Translations under genes and position numbers: made by a program | Shown: one piece after another, positions 1 through 8,043 of the stretch | How positions within the stretch are numbered: position 1 is the stretch's first letter | How the letters are laid out: each line of letters starts with the position of its first letter | Assembly: GCA_963707895.1 (NCBI GenBank) | Contig: CAVPRS010000011.1 | Location: 703,993 to 767,992, forward strand | Direction of reading: 5' to 3' | DNA length: 64,000 bases | Source: Fodinibacter sp963707895 | GTDB taxonomy: Bacteria; Actinomycetota; Actinomycetes; Actinomycetales; Dermatophilaceae | Notes under the pieces: model-generated | Database searches by the model: none | The model's input: only the letters and a program-made list of their open reading frames with translations | Told to the model about the DNA's origin: nothing

Positions 1-1
1 G

Positions 2-1348
2 CTGCCGATCCTGGCCGTGCTCGCGGGCCTCGCCGTGGCGGCTCCCGCGCTCGCCGGCACCGACGGCATCCCGGGTGCCGTGACCACCGCGCTGCTGTGG
101 CTGCCCCTGTCGACCGTCGTCGGGTTCGTCGTGCTGGCCGCGCTGGTGCTCGTGGCCGTGCGGTTGCTCGCGCTCGGGCTCGAGGTGGGCCACCACCCGG
201 TGCACGGGCGACAGGCGTGGCAGGCGTGGTCGATGCTGCGGGTGCTCGACGAGGCGCGCACCTGGCTGTTCCCGATCTACTCCTCGGGTCTCACCCCGGC
301 GTGGCTGCGTGCCCTCGGGGCCGACATCGGCTCGGACGTGGAGGCCTCGACGGTGCTGATGATCCCGCCGTTCGTCCGGGTCGGGGCGGGCGCCTTCCTC
401 GCCGACGACACCCTCGTGGGGGGCTACGAGCTCGGGGGCGGCTGGCTGCGCGTCGAGCACGTGCGGGTCGGCAAGGGCGCCTTCGTGGGCAACTCGGGGA
501 TGGCCGCGCCCGGCCGCAGGGTGCCGAAGAAGGCCCTCGTCGCCGTGCTGTCGGCCGCCCCGCAACGCGGCACCGCGAAGGCCGGGACGTCCTGGCTGGG
601 CAGCCCGCCCCGCCCCCTGCGTCGCGAGCGTGACGACTCGCACGCCGCCCGCACGCACGCCCCGCCCCGGCGGCTGCGGGTGGGACGCGCCCTCGTCGAG
701 CTGTGCCGCATCGTCCCCGTGTGGCTCCACGTGCTGCTCGTCGTGCTCGTCGCCGCCACCCTGGCCGCCCTGCTCGACCGCGGCCCCTGGTGGGCCGTGC
801 TCCTCGGCGGCCCGGTGCTGCTGGTCGCGGGCCTGTTCGCCGGCATCCTGACCGTGGTCGGCAAGTGGCTCCTGGTCGGGCGGATGCGTCCGTCCGAGCA
901 CCCCCTGTGGAGCTCGTTCGTCTGGCGCAACGAGCTCGCGGACACCTTCGTCGAGGTCGTGGCAGCGCCGTGGTTCGCCCGGGCGGCCACGGGAACGTCC
1001 GTGCTCAACTTCTGGCTGCGGGCCATGGGCTCACGGATCGGCCGGGGCGTCTGGTGCGAGACCTACTGGCTGCCCGAGGCCGACCTGATCGACCTGCGCG
1101 CCGGCGCCACCGTGGGCCGGGGGTGCGTCGTGCAAACCCACCTGTTCCACGACCGCATCCTGTCGATGGATCGTGTCACCATCGCCGACGGCGGAACACT
1201 CGGTCCCAACTCGGTGATCCTGCCGGCCGCACGGATCGGCAAGCACGCCACCGTCGGCCCGGTGTCCCTCGTCATGCGCGGCGAGGCGGTGCCGGACAAG
1301 ACGCGATGGATCGGCAACCCTGTCGGACCGTGGACGGAGGACGAGTGA
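2..1348 (+). CDS. Pls/PosA-family non-ribosomal peptide synthetase, C-terminal part (5' truncated by window edge)
   Basis: The reading frame is open to the left edge, so this is only the C-terminal part of a larger protein. Visible in order are hydrophobic membrane segments (about residues 25-60, counted from codon position 17), a first left-handed beta-helix-like stretch rich in V/I-G-x-G hexapeptides (about 95-170), two more membrane segments (about 230-285) and a second hexapeptide-like domain (about 325-430) ending with IGNPVGPW. This layout is the membrane-bound tail of the Pls/PosA family, to which epsilon-poly-L-lysine synthetase belongs; the adenylation and carrier domains would lie upstream. 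The substrate therefore cannot be judged here. The stop codon overlaps the GTG of the next gene, an M1 peptidase, so the two are probably co-translated. A phosphopantetheinyl transferase that could activate the carrier domain lies 1.4 kb downstream on the other strand. Confidence 0.85.
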   Translation: MPILAVLAGLAVAAPALAGTDGIPGAVTTALLWLPLSTVVGFVVLAALVLVAVRLLALGLEVGHHPVHGRQAWQAWSMLRVLDEARTWLFPIYSSGLTPAWLRALGADIGSDVEASTVLMIPPFVRVGAGAFLADDTLVGGYELGGGWLRVEHVRVGKGAFVGNSGMAAPGRRVPKKALVAVLSAAPQRGTAKAGTSWLGSPPRPLRRERDDSHAARTHAPPRRLRVGRALVELCRIVPVWLHVLLVVLVAATLAALLDRGPWWAVLLGGPVLLVAGLFAGILTVVGKWLLVGRMRPSEHPLWSSFVWRNELADTFVEVVAAPWFARAATGTSVLNFWLRAMGSRIGRGVWCETYWLPEADLIDLRAGATVGRGCVVQTHLFHDRILSMDRVTIADGGTLGPNSVILPAARIGKHATVGPVSLVMRGEAVPDKTRWIGNPVGPWTEDE

Positions 1349-2688
1349 CCGGCGCCGACCCCTACCTGCCCGGCCACGGCGACGTCCGGTTCCAGGTCGA
1401 GCACTACGACCTCGACCTGCAGTACAAGGTCGCCGACAACCACCTCGAGGCCAGGGCGGTAGTGCGGCTGACCGTGCTCGAGGCGCTGCCCGAGGTGGTG
1501 CTCGACCTGCACGGCCTGCAGGTCACCTCGCTGCGGGTGACCGGGGCGACCGTCGCCCGCTGGACCCACCGGGCCTCGCGCCTGCGGATCCGCCTGCGGT
1601 CGCCCGTCGCGGCGGGCTCGAGCTCGGCGTCGCGGTCAGCCTACCGGGGCAGCCCGCGCACGATGCCCGGCCCCGACGGCCCCACGGGCTGGGAGGAGCT
1701 GGCCGACGGCGTCATCGTGGCGGCCCAGCCGCACGGCGCGCCGACGTGGTTTCCCTGCAACGACCGGATGGCCGACAAGGCCACCTACGGCATCACGGTG
1801 CGCACCGACCCCGGCTACCGGGTCGTCTCCAACGGGGTCCTCACGTCCGAGCGACGGATGGGGCGCCGCGTCGAGTGGGTGCACGAGCAGCCGGTGCCGA
1901 TGTCGACCTACCTCGCGACGCTGCAGATCGGGCGCTACGACCTGGAGCCACAGGCCGGATACGACCTGAAGCCCCAGGCCGACTCCGGCGGTGTGCCGAC
2001 CGCGCTCGCGGCGCCCCCGGCCCGGATGGCGGCCGCCCGGAGCGCGTTCGCCGACCAGCCGCGGATGCTGCACACCTTCGCCGGCCTGTTCGGGCCCTAC
2101 CCCTTCGACGGCTACACCGCCGTGGTCACGGACGACCGGCTCGAGATCCCGCTCGAGTCGCAGACCCTGTCGACCTTCGGCAGCAACCACCTCAGCAGGG
2201 GCTGGGAGGCGCAGCGGCTGATCGCCCACGAGCTGGCCCACCAGTGGTTCGGCAACACCGTGACCGCCGCCTCGCTGCGCGACATCTGGCTGCACGAGGG
2301 GTTCGCCTGCTACGCCGAGTGGCTCTGGTCGGAGTCGATCGGGCGCACGACGGCGCAGGAGGAGGCCCAGCGGCACCACGCGCTGCTGGCCCGGCTGCCG
2401 CAGGACCTCGTGCTCACGGATCCCGGGCCACGACACACCTTCGACGACCGGGTCTACAAGCGCGGCGCGCTCACCCTGCACACGCTGCGCCGAGCCGTGG
2501 GCGACGACCTCTTCTTCGCCCTGCTGCGCTCCTGGGTCGACACCCACCGCTTCGGCGTGGTCACGACGGCAGGCTTCGAGGCGCTGGTGCGCGACGAGAC
2601 GGGCCTCGATCCCGAACGGCTCCTCGGCCCGTGGCTGCGGGAGACCTCACTGCCGCCGCTGGTCAGCTCGCCCGCGACGGCCCGCTGA
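1345..2688 (+). CDS. M1 family zinc metallopeptidase
   Basis: A 447-residue M1-family aminopeptidase with the zinc motif HELAH at residues 295-299 and the third ligand Glu at 318 (WLHEGF). GTG 1345 overlaps the stop of the upstream synthetase gene, which suggests coupling. The protein is about half the length of classical PepN and lacks its C-terminal helical domain, like other short actinobacterial M1 enzymes. An M1-type polymer-degrading peptidase is known beside pls in epsilon-poly-lysine producers, so a role in trimming or detoxifying the upstream product is plausible, but this is inference from position. Oddity: around 1612-1642 the literal reading SSSASRSA has poor family character, whereas the next frame reads LELGVAVS. 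This looks like a one-base loss followed about 25 bases later by a one-base gain that restores frame. Confidence 0.87.
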   Translation: MTGADPYLPGHGDVRFQVEHYDLDLQYKVADNHLEARAVVRLTVLEALPEVVLDLHGLQVTSLRVTGATVARWTHRASRLRIRLRSPVAAGSSSASRSAYRGSPRTMPGPDGPTGWEELADGVIVAAQPHGAPTWFPCNDRMADKATYGITVRTDPGYRVVSNGVLTSERRMGRRVEWVHEQPVPMSTYLATLQIGRYDLEPQAGYDLKPQADSGGVPTALAAPPARMAAARSAFADQPRMLHTFAGLFGPYPFDGYTAVVTDDRLEIPLESQTLSTFGSNHLSRGWEAQRLIAHELAHQWFGNTVTAASLRDIWLHEGFACYAEWLWSESIGRTTAQEEAQRHHALLARLPQDLVLTDPGPRHTFDDRVYKRGALTLHTLRRAVGDDLFFALLRSWVDTHRFGVVTTAGFEALVRDETGLDPERLLGPWLRETSLPPLVSSPATAR

Positions 2689-2736
2689 CGTGGGCGAGGA
2701 CCTTCGCCCCGCCGACGATCTTCACCCACGACCGGG

Positions 2737-3441
2737 TCACCCGACGACGCAGAGCGTGACCATCACCCGTGGGCCCAGCACCCAGCGCCCGCGCACCGCC
2801 ACCGTCGACGCCCGTCCCGACGCGTCGTCGCCCGCGGCCACCCCGGTGAACGACCCGGTCGGCGACAGCTCGACCCGCACGGCGTCGTGCCCGGCGACGA
2901 CCCCGGCCAGCGGGGACCACGCCTTGTAGGTCGCCTCCTTGGCGCAGAACAGCAGCAGGTCCCAGGGGATGCCGGGACGCACGTCCGCCAGCCTCGACAG
3001 CGCCTCCCGCTCGGCGGCCGAGGCGACGACGTCGAGCACGCCCGGGGGAAGCGGTCCCGTCGGCTCGGCATCCAGGCCGATGCCACGGATGCCGCGCCCG
3101 AGCACCTGCCCGACCCGCCCCGCCGATCCCGCCGACCGGGCCGTCACGGCACCGGTCCAGCCGGCGCAGTGGCTGATGCTGCCGACGAACCCCGGCGGCC
3201 ACGACGGTGCGCCGTGTGCGTCGGCGAGCACCGGCATCCGGGACAGGGACGGGTCCAGCGAGGCCAGGGCGAGCCGCGCGCAGTGCCGGCCGGCCGTGAA
3301 CTCGGCGACCCGCTCGGGTCCGGCCGACGCCACGAGCGCCTGCTCCTCGGGCAGCAGCCGGCCGCGGGCGACGGACTCGTCGGTCGCGGCGAACCCCAGC
3401 CGCCACGACGGGCTCCGCCACACCGTGCGCGCCCGGGTCAT
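2737..3441 (-). CDS. 4'-phosphopantetheinyl transferase (Sfp/EntD type)
   Basis: A 234-residue transferase that would move the 4'-phosphopantetheine arm from CoA to the serine of carrier-protein domains. The family signatures are present: a ligand-binding GSISHC stretch at 87-92, the Mg-binding IGLDAE at 121-126 (Asp124, Glu126), and the FCAKEATYK helix at 165-173 with Glu169 and Lys173. ATG 3441 is chosen because it gives the usual N-terminus, and because nuoB starts only 18 bp away on the other strand. The gene converges on the NRPS/M1 pair, and the nearby Pls-like synthetase is an obvious possible client; fatty acid or polyketide carrier proteins are alternatives. No regulatory site is evident in the 18-bp gap apart from the nuoB promoter box. 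Confidence 0.9.
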   Translation of the reverse strand: MTRARTVWRSPSWRLGFAATDESVARGRLLPEEQALVASAGPERVAEFTAGRHCARLALASLDPSLSRMPVLADAHGAPSWPPGFVGSISHCAGWTGAVTARSAGSAGRVGQVLGRGIRGIGLDAEPTGPLPPGVLDVVASAAEREALSRLADVRPGIPWDLLLFCAKEATYKAWSPLAGVVAGHDAVRVELSPTGSFTGVAAGDDASGRASTVAVRGRWVLGPRVMVTLCVVG

Positions 3442-3446
3442 GGGGC

Positions 3447-3452
3447 TAGGGT
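3447..3452 (+). promoter_or_regulatory. -10 box of a likely leaderless promoter for nuoB
   Basis: TAGGGT is followed by seven bases and then GTG at 3460. A TANNNT hexamer 6-7 bases before a start codon is the typical layout of leaderless actinobacterial mRNAs, and it favours 3460 over the in-frame GTG at 3451. The divergent transferase start codon is only 6 bp away, so transcription of the two genes may interfere. Confidence 0.5.
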
Positions 3453-3459
3453 GCCACTC

Positions 3460-4059
3460 GTGAGCGTCGACCTGCCGATGCCCCGGGTGGGGCCCGTCGC
3501 CGAGCACGCCCCGAAGCCGATCCGGGTGGTGCTCAACTGGGGGCGCCGCTACTCGCTGTGGGTGTTCAACTTCGGGCTCGCCTGCTGCGCCATCGAGTTC
3601 ATCGCGACCTCCATGGGCCGGCACGACTTCATGCGCCTGGGCGTCATCCCGTTCGCTCCCGGCCCCCGCCAGGCCGACCTCATGGTCGTCTCGGGCACCG
3701 TCACCGACAAGATGGCCCCGGCGATCCGGCGCCTGTACGACCAGATGCCCGAGCCGAAGTACGTCATCTCGTTCGGGGCCTGCTCGAACTCCGGTGGGCC
3801 GTACTGGGACTCGTACTCCGTCACCAAGGGGGTCGACCAGCTGATCCCCGTCGACGTCTACGTGCCCGGCTGCCCGCCGCGGCCCGAGGCGCTGCTGCAG
3901 GGCATCATCCGCCTGCAGGAGAAGATCGCCGCCGAGCGGGTCAGCGGCGCCGGCATCGCGGCCCGCCAGCCCGGCCGGATGGCTGCTCCCGAGCGGTTTG
4001 CCGGCCACCGCACCGCGGCGGCCGGCGAGGTGACCCGCGACCTCGTGACCAAGCCGTGA
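3460..4059 (+). CDS. nuoB: NADH-quinone oxidoreductase subunit B (NuoB)
   Basis: A 199-residue 20-kDa subunit carrying the N2 iron-sulfur cluster next to the quinone site of complex I, on the cytoplasmic face. The four cluster ligands are in place: the tandem Cys42-Cys43 (GLACCAIEF), Cys108 (FGACSNSGG) and Cys138 (VPGCPPRPE). The first gene of a reduced nuo cluster with no nuoA upstream; its left neighbour is a divergent phosphopantetheinyl transferase. GTG 3460 fits the leaderless box at 3447-3452; GTG 3451 is an in-frame alternative. The C-terminal tail after about residue 160 is Ala/Arg-rich and not conserved. The TGA overlaps the GTG of the following DUF2568 gene. Confidence 0.95.
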   Translation: MSVDLPMPRVGPVAEHAPKPIRVVLNWGRRYSLWVFNFGLACCAIEFIATSMGRHDFMRLGVIPFAPGPRQADLMVVSGTVTDKMAPAIRRLYDQMPEPKYVISFGACSNSGGPYWDSYSVTKGVDQLIPVDVYVPGCPPRPEALLQGIIRLQEKIAAERVSGAGIAARQPGRMAAPERFAGHRTAAAGEVTRDLVTKP

Positions 4060-4490
4060 GCGACGAGGCACCGCACCCCGAGGAGCCGACCCGCCGAACC
4101 GTGCCGACACCCGGCCACGGACCCGACCTGATGTCGACCCCGAGCCTGTTCGCCCTCGCCGTCGTGGCCTTCGCCGTCGAGCTCGCCCTCTTCTGCGGCG
4201 TGGGCGCCATCGCCTACGAGCTGATCGGCGGGGGGCTGCCCGGCTGGCTCGGCGCGGCGGGCGCGACGGTGGCGATCCTCGTGTTCTGGGGCCTGCTCGT
4301 CGCCCCGAAGGCGCGTCGGCGACTGGCCACCGGTCCCCGGCTGGTGGTGACGGCCCTGCTCTGCGTGGGCACGGCAGCCGGCCTCGTCGCGACCGGGCAC
4401 CCCTGGTGGGGTGGGTTCGTCGGCATCGCGGGCGTCGCGGTCGTCGCGGCCCAGGTCGCCCTGCCGCAGGTCGACCCGGAGCGGGCCTGA
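4056..4490 (+). CDS. DUF2568 (YrdB-like) small membrane protein
   Basis: A 144-residue protein with a charged N-terminus followed by about four hydrophobic segments. The middle contains LLVAPKARRRL, typical of the DUF2568/YrdB family of unknown function. GTG 4056 overlaps the nuoB stop, and an internal ATG at 4131 (reading MSTPSLF) would give a shorter form beginning just before the first membrane helix. It is not NuoA: it lacks that subunit's characteristic cytoplasmic loop and has a different helix layout. Its position between nuoB and nuoC suggests co-transcription, but no role in complex I is known to me. Confidence 0.7.
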   Translation: MSDEAPHPEEPTRRTVPTPGHGPDLMSTPSLFALAVVAFAVELALFCGVGAIAYELIGGGLPGWLGAAGATVAILVFWGLLVAPKARRRLATGPRLVVTALLCVGTAAGLVATGHPWWGGFVGIAGVAVVAAQVALPQVDPERA

Positions 4491-4558
4491 CCGACATCGG
4501 GGCAGGATCGGTCCAACAGTGGTGTCGGAAAGCCCTGTTCAGCACCACGCCGCATCCC

Positions 4559-4564
4559 TACGCT
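4559..4564 (+). promoter_or_regulatory. -10 box of a likely leaderless promoter for the hemerythrin gene
   Basis: TACGCT, then six bases, then ATG 4571. This matches the TANNNT-N6-start pattern and implies that the hemerythrin gene has its own promoter inside the nuo cluster. Confidence 0.5.
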
Positions 4565-4570
4565 TGCACG

Positions 4571-5194
4571 ATGGCGACGATGAGCATGAACAAGGTGATC
4601 CACGGGGCCTTCCGGCGCGACCTCGACCGCTTCGTGGACGCGCTCGGCGCCTTCCGTGACGGCGACGCCGAGCGGGCGGCCGCCCTGGGCCGGGCCTGGG
4701 ACAACTTCGACTTCCAGCTGACCCACCACCACGAGGGTGAGCACGAGGTCGCGTGGCCCCATCTCCAGCGGGCCGGGATCACCCGGGAGCTGCTCGACCA
4801 GATGGACGCCGAGCACGAGGTGATGGCAGCGGCGCTGGGCGGCGCGCGCACGGCGATGGCCGACCTGCAGCGCGAACCCACCCGGGCGCGAGCCGACACG
4901 GCCCTGGCAGCCATGGAGGAGCTGCGGACGGCCACCGTGACCCACCTCGACCACGAGGAGCGCGAGCTCGAGACCTTCTACCTCGAGAACGCCGAGCACC
5001 CCGAGGTCCGCGCCATGGAGGGCGAGTTCCGCAAGCAGAGCCCCGCCGTCGGTGGCCGCTTCTTCGCGTGGATCGCCGACGGGATCACCCCGGAGGCACG
5101 GGCCTCGATCGCCGTTCCGGGGTTGGTGTTCACGGTCCTCACCGGTGTTTTCGGCCGCAGCTACCGCAGCGAGATCGCCCCCGTCTGGAAGTAG
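4571..5194 (+). CDS. Hemerythrin domain (HHE) protein
   Basis: A 207-residue all-helical cytoplasmic protein with His/Glu pairs of the HHE cation-binding type: THHHEGEHEVAWP near residues 48-60, DAEHEVM near 79-85 and THLDHEERELE near 124-134. Such proteins bind a di-iron centre and sense or handle O2, NO or iron; the exact function cannot be read from sequence. ATG 4571 is supported by the leaderless box just upstream. It lies between DUF2568 and nuoC on the same strand with gaps of about 70-80 bases, so it has been inserted into the complex I cluster. A link to respiration under changing O2 or NO is inference. Confidence 0.82.
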   Translation: MATMSMNKVIHGAFRRDLDRFVDALGAFRDGDAERAAALGRAWDNFDFQLTHHHEGEHEVAWPHLQRAGITRELLDQMDAEHEVMAAALGGARTAMADLQREPTRARADTALAAMEELRTATVTHLDHEERELETFYLENAEHPEVRAMEGEFRKQSPAVGGRFFAWIADGITPEARASIAVPGLVFTVLTGVFGRSYRSEIAPVWK

Positions 5195-5253
5195 CGGGTC
5201 GTCTCGCGGCCGATCCGACGACGCGCCGTCGGCGGTGTGGGCACCCGCCTCGA

Positions 5254-5259
5254 TAGGCT
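5254..5259 (+). promoter_or_regulatory. -10 box of a likely leaderless promoter for nuoC
   Basis: TAGGCT, six bases, then GTG 5266. The cluster would therefore have at least three start points (nuoB, hemerythrin, nuoC). Confidence 0.5.
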
Positions 5260-5265
5260 GCCCGG

Positions 5266-5788
5266 GTGGCTGACGAGACGCGGGTGGTCGAGGCCGGGGC
5301 GTGGCGCGCCTCCCTCGAGGCCGCACGCGACGAGGGCTACGACTTCTTCGACTGGCTCAGTGCCGTCGACCGCACCCACGACGAGGGCGCGCCGGGGTTC
5401 GACGTCACCGCGCACCTGCTCGACGTGAGCACGTCCGGCGCCCTGCGCGGCATCCTGCTCCTGACCCGCGTCGCCGACGGCGCGGCGGTCGACTCGGTGA
5501 CCGGGGTCTTCGCGGGCGCCGCCTGGCACGAGCGCGAGACCTTCGAGATGTTCGGCATCGAGTTCGCCGGGTTCGACGACGGCAGCGGCCTGGGTATGCG
5601 GCCGCTGCTGCTGCCCGACGGGTTCGAGGGCACGCCGCTGCGCAAGTCCTTCCAGCTGGCGGCGCGCGCCTCGAAGCCGTGGCCCGGCGGCAAGGAGCCC
5701 GGCGAGGGCCACGAGTCGGCCAGGGCACCGACGCCGCCGCCGGGTGCAGGCGCCGGGCGTCCCGCCGCCGGAGTGGGGGCCGCGATGA
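5266..5788 (+). CDS. nuoC: NADH-quinone oxidoreductase subunit C (NuoC), with a +1 indel near its 3' end
   Basis: The 30-kDa subunit of the peripheral arm of complex I, contacting NuoD and NuoB. The family signature is visible as AWHERETFEMFGIEF followed by LRKSF. The literal frame does not stop: it runs through nuoH, nuoI and nuoJ as one 925-codon reading frame. After about 5720 the next frame gives the expected ending APGVPPPEWGPR and a TGA at 5786-5788, which overlaps the nuoH ATG (ATGA). One extra base between about 5715 and 5730 explains this; the corrected protein is about 173 residues. nuoD, normally next to or fused with nuoC, is missing. It is either a true fusion or a sequence error. 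Confidence 0.85.
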
Positions 5789-6742
5789 CCCTGCTCGAGG
5801 CGAGCGTGCGCGCCCTGTCGGTGCTCGCGGCCTTCCTCGTGCTGCCGCTGCTCGTCGGGCAGACCGAGCACAAGGTGATGGCGCACATGCAGGGCCGGCT
5901 CGGACCCATGTACGCCGGGGGTTACCACGGGTGGGCCCAGCTGGTCGCCGACGGCGTGAAGTTCGTGCAGAAGGAGGACATCACCCCACGGGCCGCCGAC
6001 CGGTGGGTCTTCCGGCTGGCCCCCGCGGTCGCGCTGATCCCCTACCTCGTGGCGCTGGCGACCATCCCGGTCGCGCCGGGCGTCGCCGCCATCGACGTGC
6101 CCGGCTCCGTGGTGCTCGTGCTCGCCGCGACCTCGGTGGGGGCGCTGGGCACGCTCATGGCGGGCTGGGCCAGCGCGAACAAGTACGCCCTCCTCGGCGG
6201 CCTGCGCGCCGCCGCGCAGCTCGTCTCCTACGAGCTGCCGATCGTGCTGGCCGTGGCGTCGATCGCCCTGGCCGGCAGCTCCCTGTCGCTCGCCACGCTC
6301 ACCGACCGCTGGTCGCCGTGGTGGATGCTGTGGCAGCTGCCCGGCGCCGTCGTCTTCATCGTCGCGGCCGTGGCCGAGCTGCAGCGGCCGCCGTTCGACA
6401 TGCCGGTCGCCGACGCCGAGCTCGTCATGGGCGCCTGGACCGAGTACACCGGGCTGCGGTTCGCCTTCTTCCTGCTCGCCGAGTACGCCGGCATCGTCGT
6501 GATGTCGCTGCTCTTCGCCTCGCTCTGGCTGGGCGGGTGGCACGGCCCCTTCGAGGACACCCTGGGCTGGCTCTGGACCCTGCTCAAGGGCTTCCTCGTC
6601 GCCGTCCTCGTCATCTGGGTGCGCGTCGCGTGGCCCCGGCTGCGCGAGGACCAGCTGCAGCGGCTGGCCTGGCTCTGGCTCGTGCCGCTCGCGCTCTGTC
6701 CAGCTGCTGCTCACCGGCGCCGGGGTGGTGCTCGGATGGTGA
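5785..6742 (+). CDS. nuoH: NADH-quinone oxidoreductase subunit H (NuoH), with a +1 indel near its 3' end
   Basis: A membrane subunit of about 318 residues joining the peripheral and membrane arms and forming part of the quinone chamber. About eight hydrophobic helices are visible, with the conserved loop sequences GPMYAGGYHGWAQLVADG and ELQRPPFDMPVADAE. ATG 5785 overlaps the corrected nuoC stop. In the literal frame the end reads CPAAAHRRR and continues into nuoI. Removing one T at about 6697 restores the normal hydrophobic ending VQLLLTGAGVVLGW with TGA at 6740-6742. The change falls in the last 15 codons, so nearly the whole subunit is intact either way. Confidence 0.9.
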
Positions 6743-7480
6743 CCGGACCGGGACCGCAGAAGGGCGGCGGGCTGCCCGGCATCCTCAAGGGCCTGCTCAC
6801 CACCGCGCGCACCGCCACGCGGCCCACCCACACCGCCGAGTACCCCGACGTCGCCCCCGACCTACCGCCCCGCAGCCGCGGGGTCATCGCGCTGCTCGAG
6901 GAGAACTGCACCTCGTGCATGCTGTGCGCCCGCGAGTGCCCCGACTGGTGCATCTACATCGACTCGCACAAGGAGACGATCCCGGCCACCACCGAGGGCG
7001 GACGCGAGCGGCAACGCAACGTGCTCGACCGGTTCGCCATCGACTTCAGCCTGTGCATGTACTGCGGCATCTGCATCGAGGTCTGCCCGTTCGACGCGCT
7101 GCACTGGAGCCCGCAGTTCGAGTACGCCGAGGTCGACATCCTCGACCTGCTCCACGAGAAGGGCCGGCTGAGCGACTGGATGGCCACCGTGCCCCCACCA
7201 CCCGCCCTCGACGAGAAGTCGGCCGAGCCGGCCGAGATCGCCGCGGCCAACAAGCCGGCCCGAGGCACCGGACTGGTCGGCGCGGGTGCCGCGGGTGCCG
7301 GCGGTCCGGGTGCCCGGATGCCGCGCACCGTGCGTCCGCGCGCCGCCGGCGCCGCGGCGACCGAGCCGTCGGCCACCGAGCCGTCGGACGAGCCCGCGGT
7401 CACCGAGCCCCCGGCCACCGAGCCCCCGGCCGACCGAGCCCCCGGCCGCCGAGCCCCCGGCCGCCGGAGACGAGACGTGA
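6736..7480 (+). CDS. nuoI: NADH-quinone oxidoreductase subunit I (NuoI), 2x[4Fe-4S] ferredoxin-type, with a +1 indel in its tail
   Basis: Carries clusters N6a and N6b of the electron chain to NuoB. Both binding motifs are complete: CTSCMLCARECP and CMYCGICIEVCP. ATG 6736 overlaps the corrected nuoH stop (GTG 6739 is an alternative). The core is followed by an unusual Ala/Pro/Glu/Thr-rich tail of about 80 residues with repeated TEPPA units. In the literal frame the tail becomes Arg-rich and reads through into nuoJ. Dropping one G at about 7432 continues the repeat (EPPAAEPPAAGDET) to a TGA at 7478-7480, overlapping the nuoJ GTG. The corrected length of about 247 residues is longer than typical NuoI because of the tail. 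Confidence 0.9.
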
Positions 7481-8043
7481 CCGCACTCGACACCGCGTTC
7501 GCGGCCACCGCGCTCGTGGCCGTCGCCGGTGGCCTCCTCGCCGTCACCACGCGGCACGTGGTGCACGCCGCCCTGTGGCTGGTCGTCGCACTCCTCGGGG
7601 TGGCCGGGTCGCTGCTGGTGCTCGGTGCCGAGCTGGTGGCCCTGGTGCTCGTGCTCGTCTACGTGGGCGCGGTCGTCGTGCTGGTGCTCTTCGCACTGAT
7701 GCTCACCCGTGCGCCGATCGGCCCCGACCTCGAGCACGCGGCGGGCCCGTGGCGCACCGCCGGCGCGGCGCTGCTCGGCGCCGCCGTGGCCCTGCTGCTC
7801 GGCTCCGTGCTGCTGCCGCTCGCGGGCGACCCGGTCGAACGGGCCGACGTCTCGTCCAGCCAGGTGGCCGGCCAGCTGTTCGGCACCTGGGTGTGGCCGT
7901 TCGAGCTGCTCTCGCTGCTGCTCCTCGTGGCGCTCGTGGCTGCCCTCGCGGTGTCGCGGGTCCCGCGGGAGGCGAGCACCCGGCATCCGGATGACGCCGC
8001 GCCGGCGCCCGAGGCGAGCGCCACCACCGAGGCGCTCCCGTGA
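7477..8043 (+). CDS. nuoJ: NADH-quinone oxidoreductase subunit J (NuoJ)
   Basis: A 188-residue membrane subunit with about five hydrophobic helices, including the conserved third helix LVLVYVGAVVVLVLFALML, which contains the pi-bulge Tyr-Val-Gly-Ala region involved in redox-proton coupling. GTG 7477 overlaps the corrected stop of nuoI, and its own TGA overlaps the GTG of nuoK. In the literal sequence this frame is continuous with nuoC-H-I. The C-terminus is a polar Ala/Pro-rich tail. Confidence 0.9.
   Translation: MTALDTAFAATALVAVAGGLLAVTTRHVVHAALWLVVALLGVAGSLLVLGAELVALVLVLVYVGAVVVLVLFALMLTRAPIGPDLEHAAGPWRTAGAALLGAAVALLLGSVLLPLAGDPVERADVSSSQVAGQLFGTWVWPFELLSLLLLVALVAALAVSRVPREASTRHPDDAAPAPEASATTEALP

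Noticed and set aside
2690..2929. Plus-strand frame between the M1 peptidase and the transferase
   Set aside because: Antisense to the transferase C-terminus, without family features.
4056..4490. Considered as nuoA
   Set aside because: It lacks the NuoA loop motif and carries the DUF2568-type LVAPKARRRL sequence with a different helix order.
2737..4548. A 603-codon minus-strand frame covering the phosphopantetheinyl transferase and all of nuoB
   Set aside because: Only the first 234 codons from ATG 3441 show family motifs; the rest is an antisense shadow of nuoB and the DUF2568 gene.
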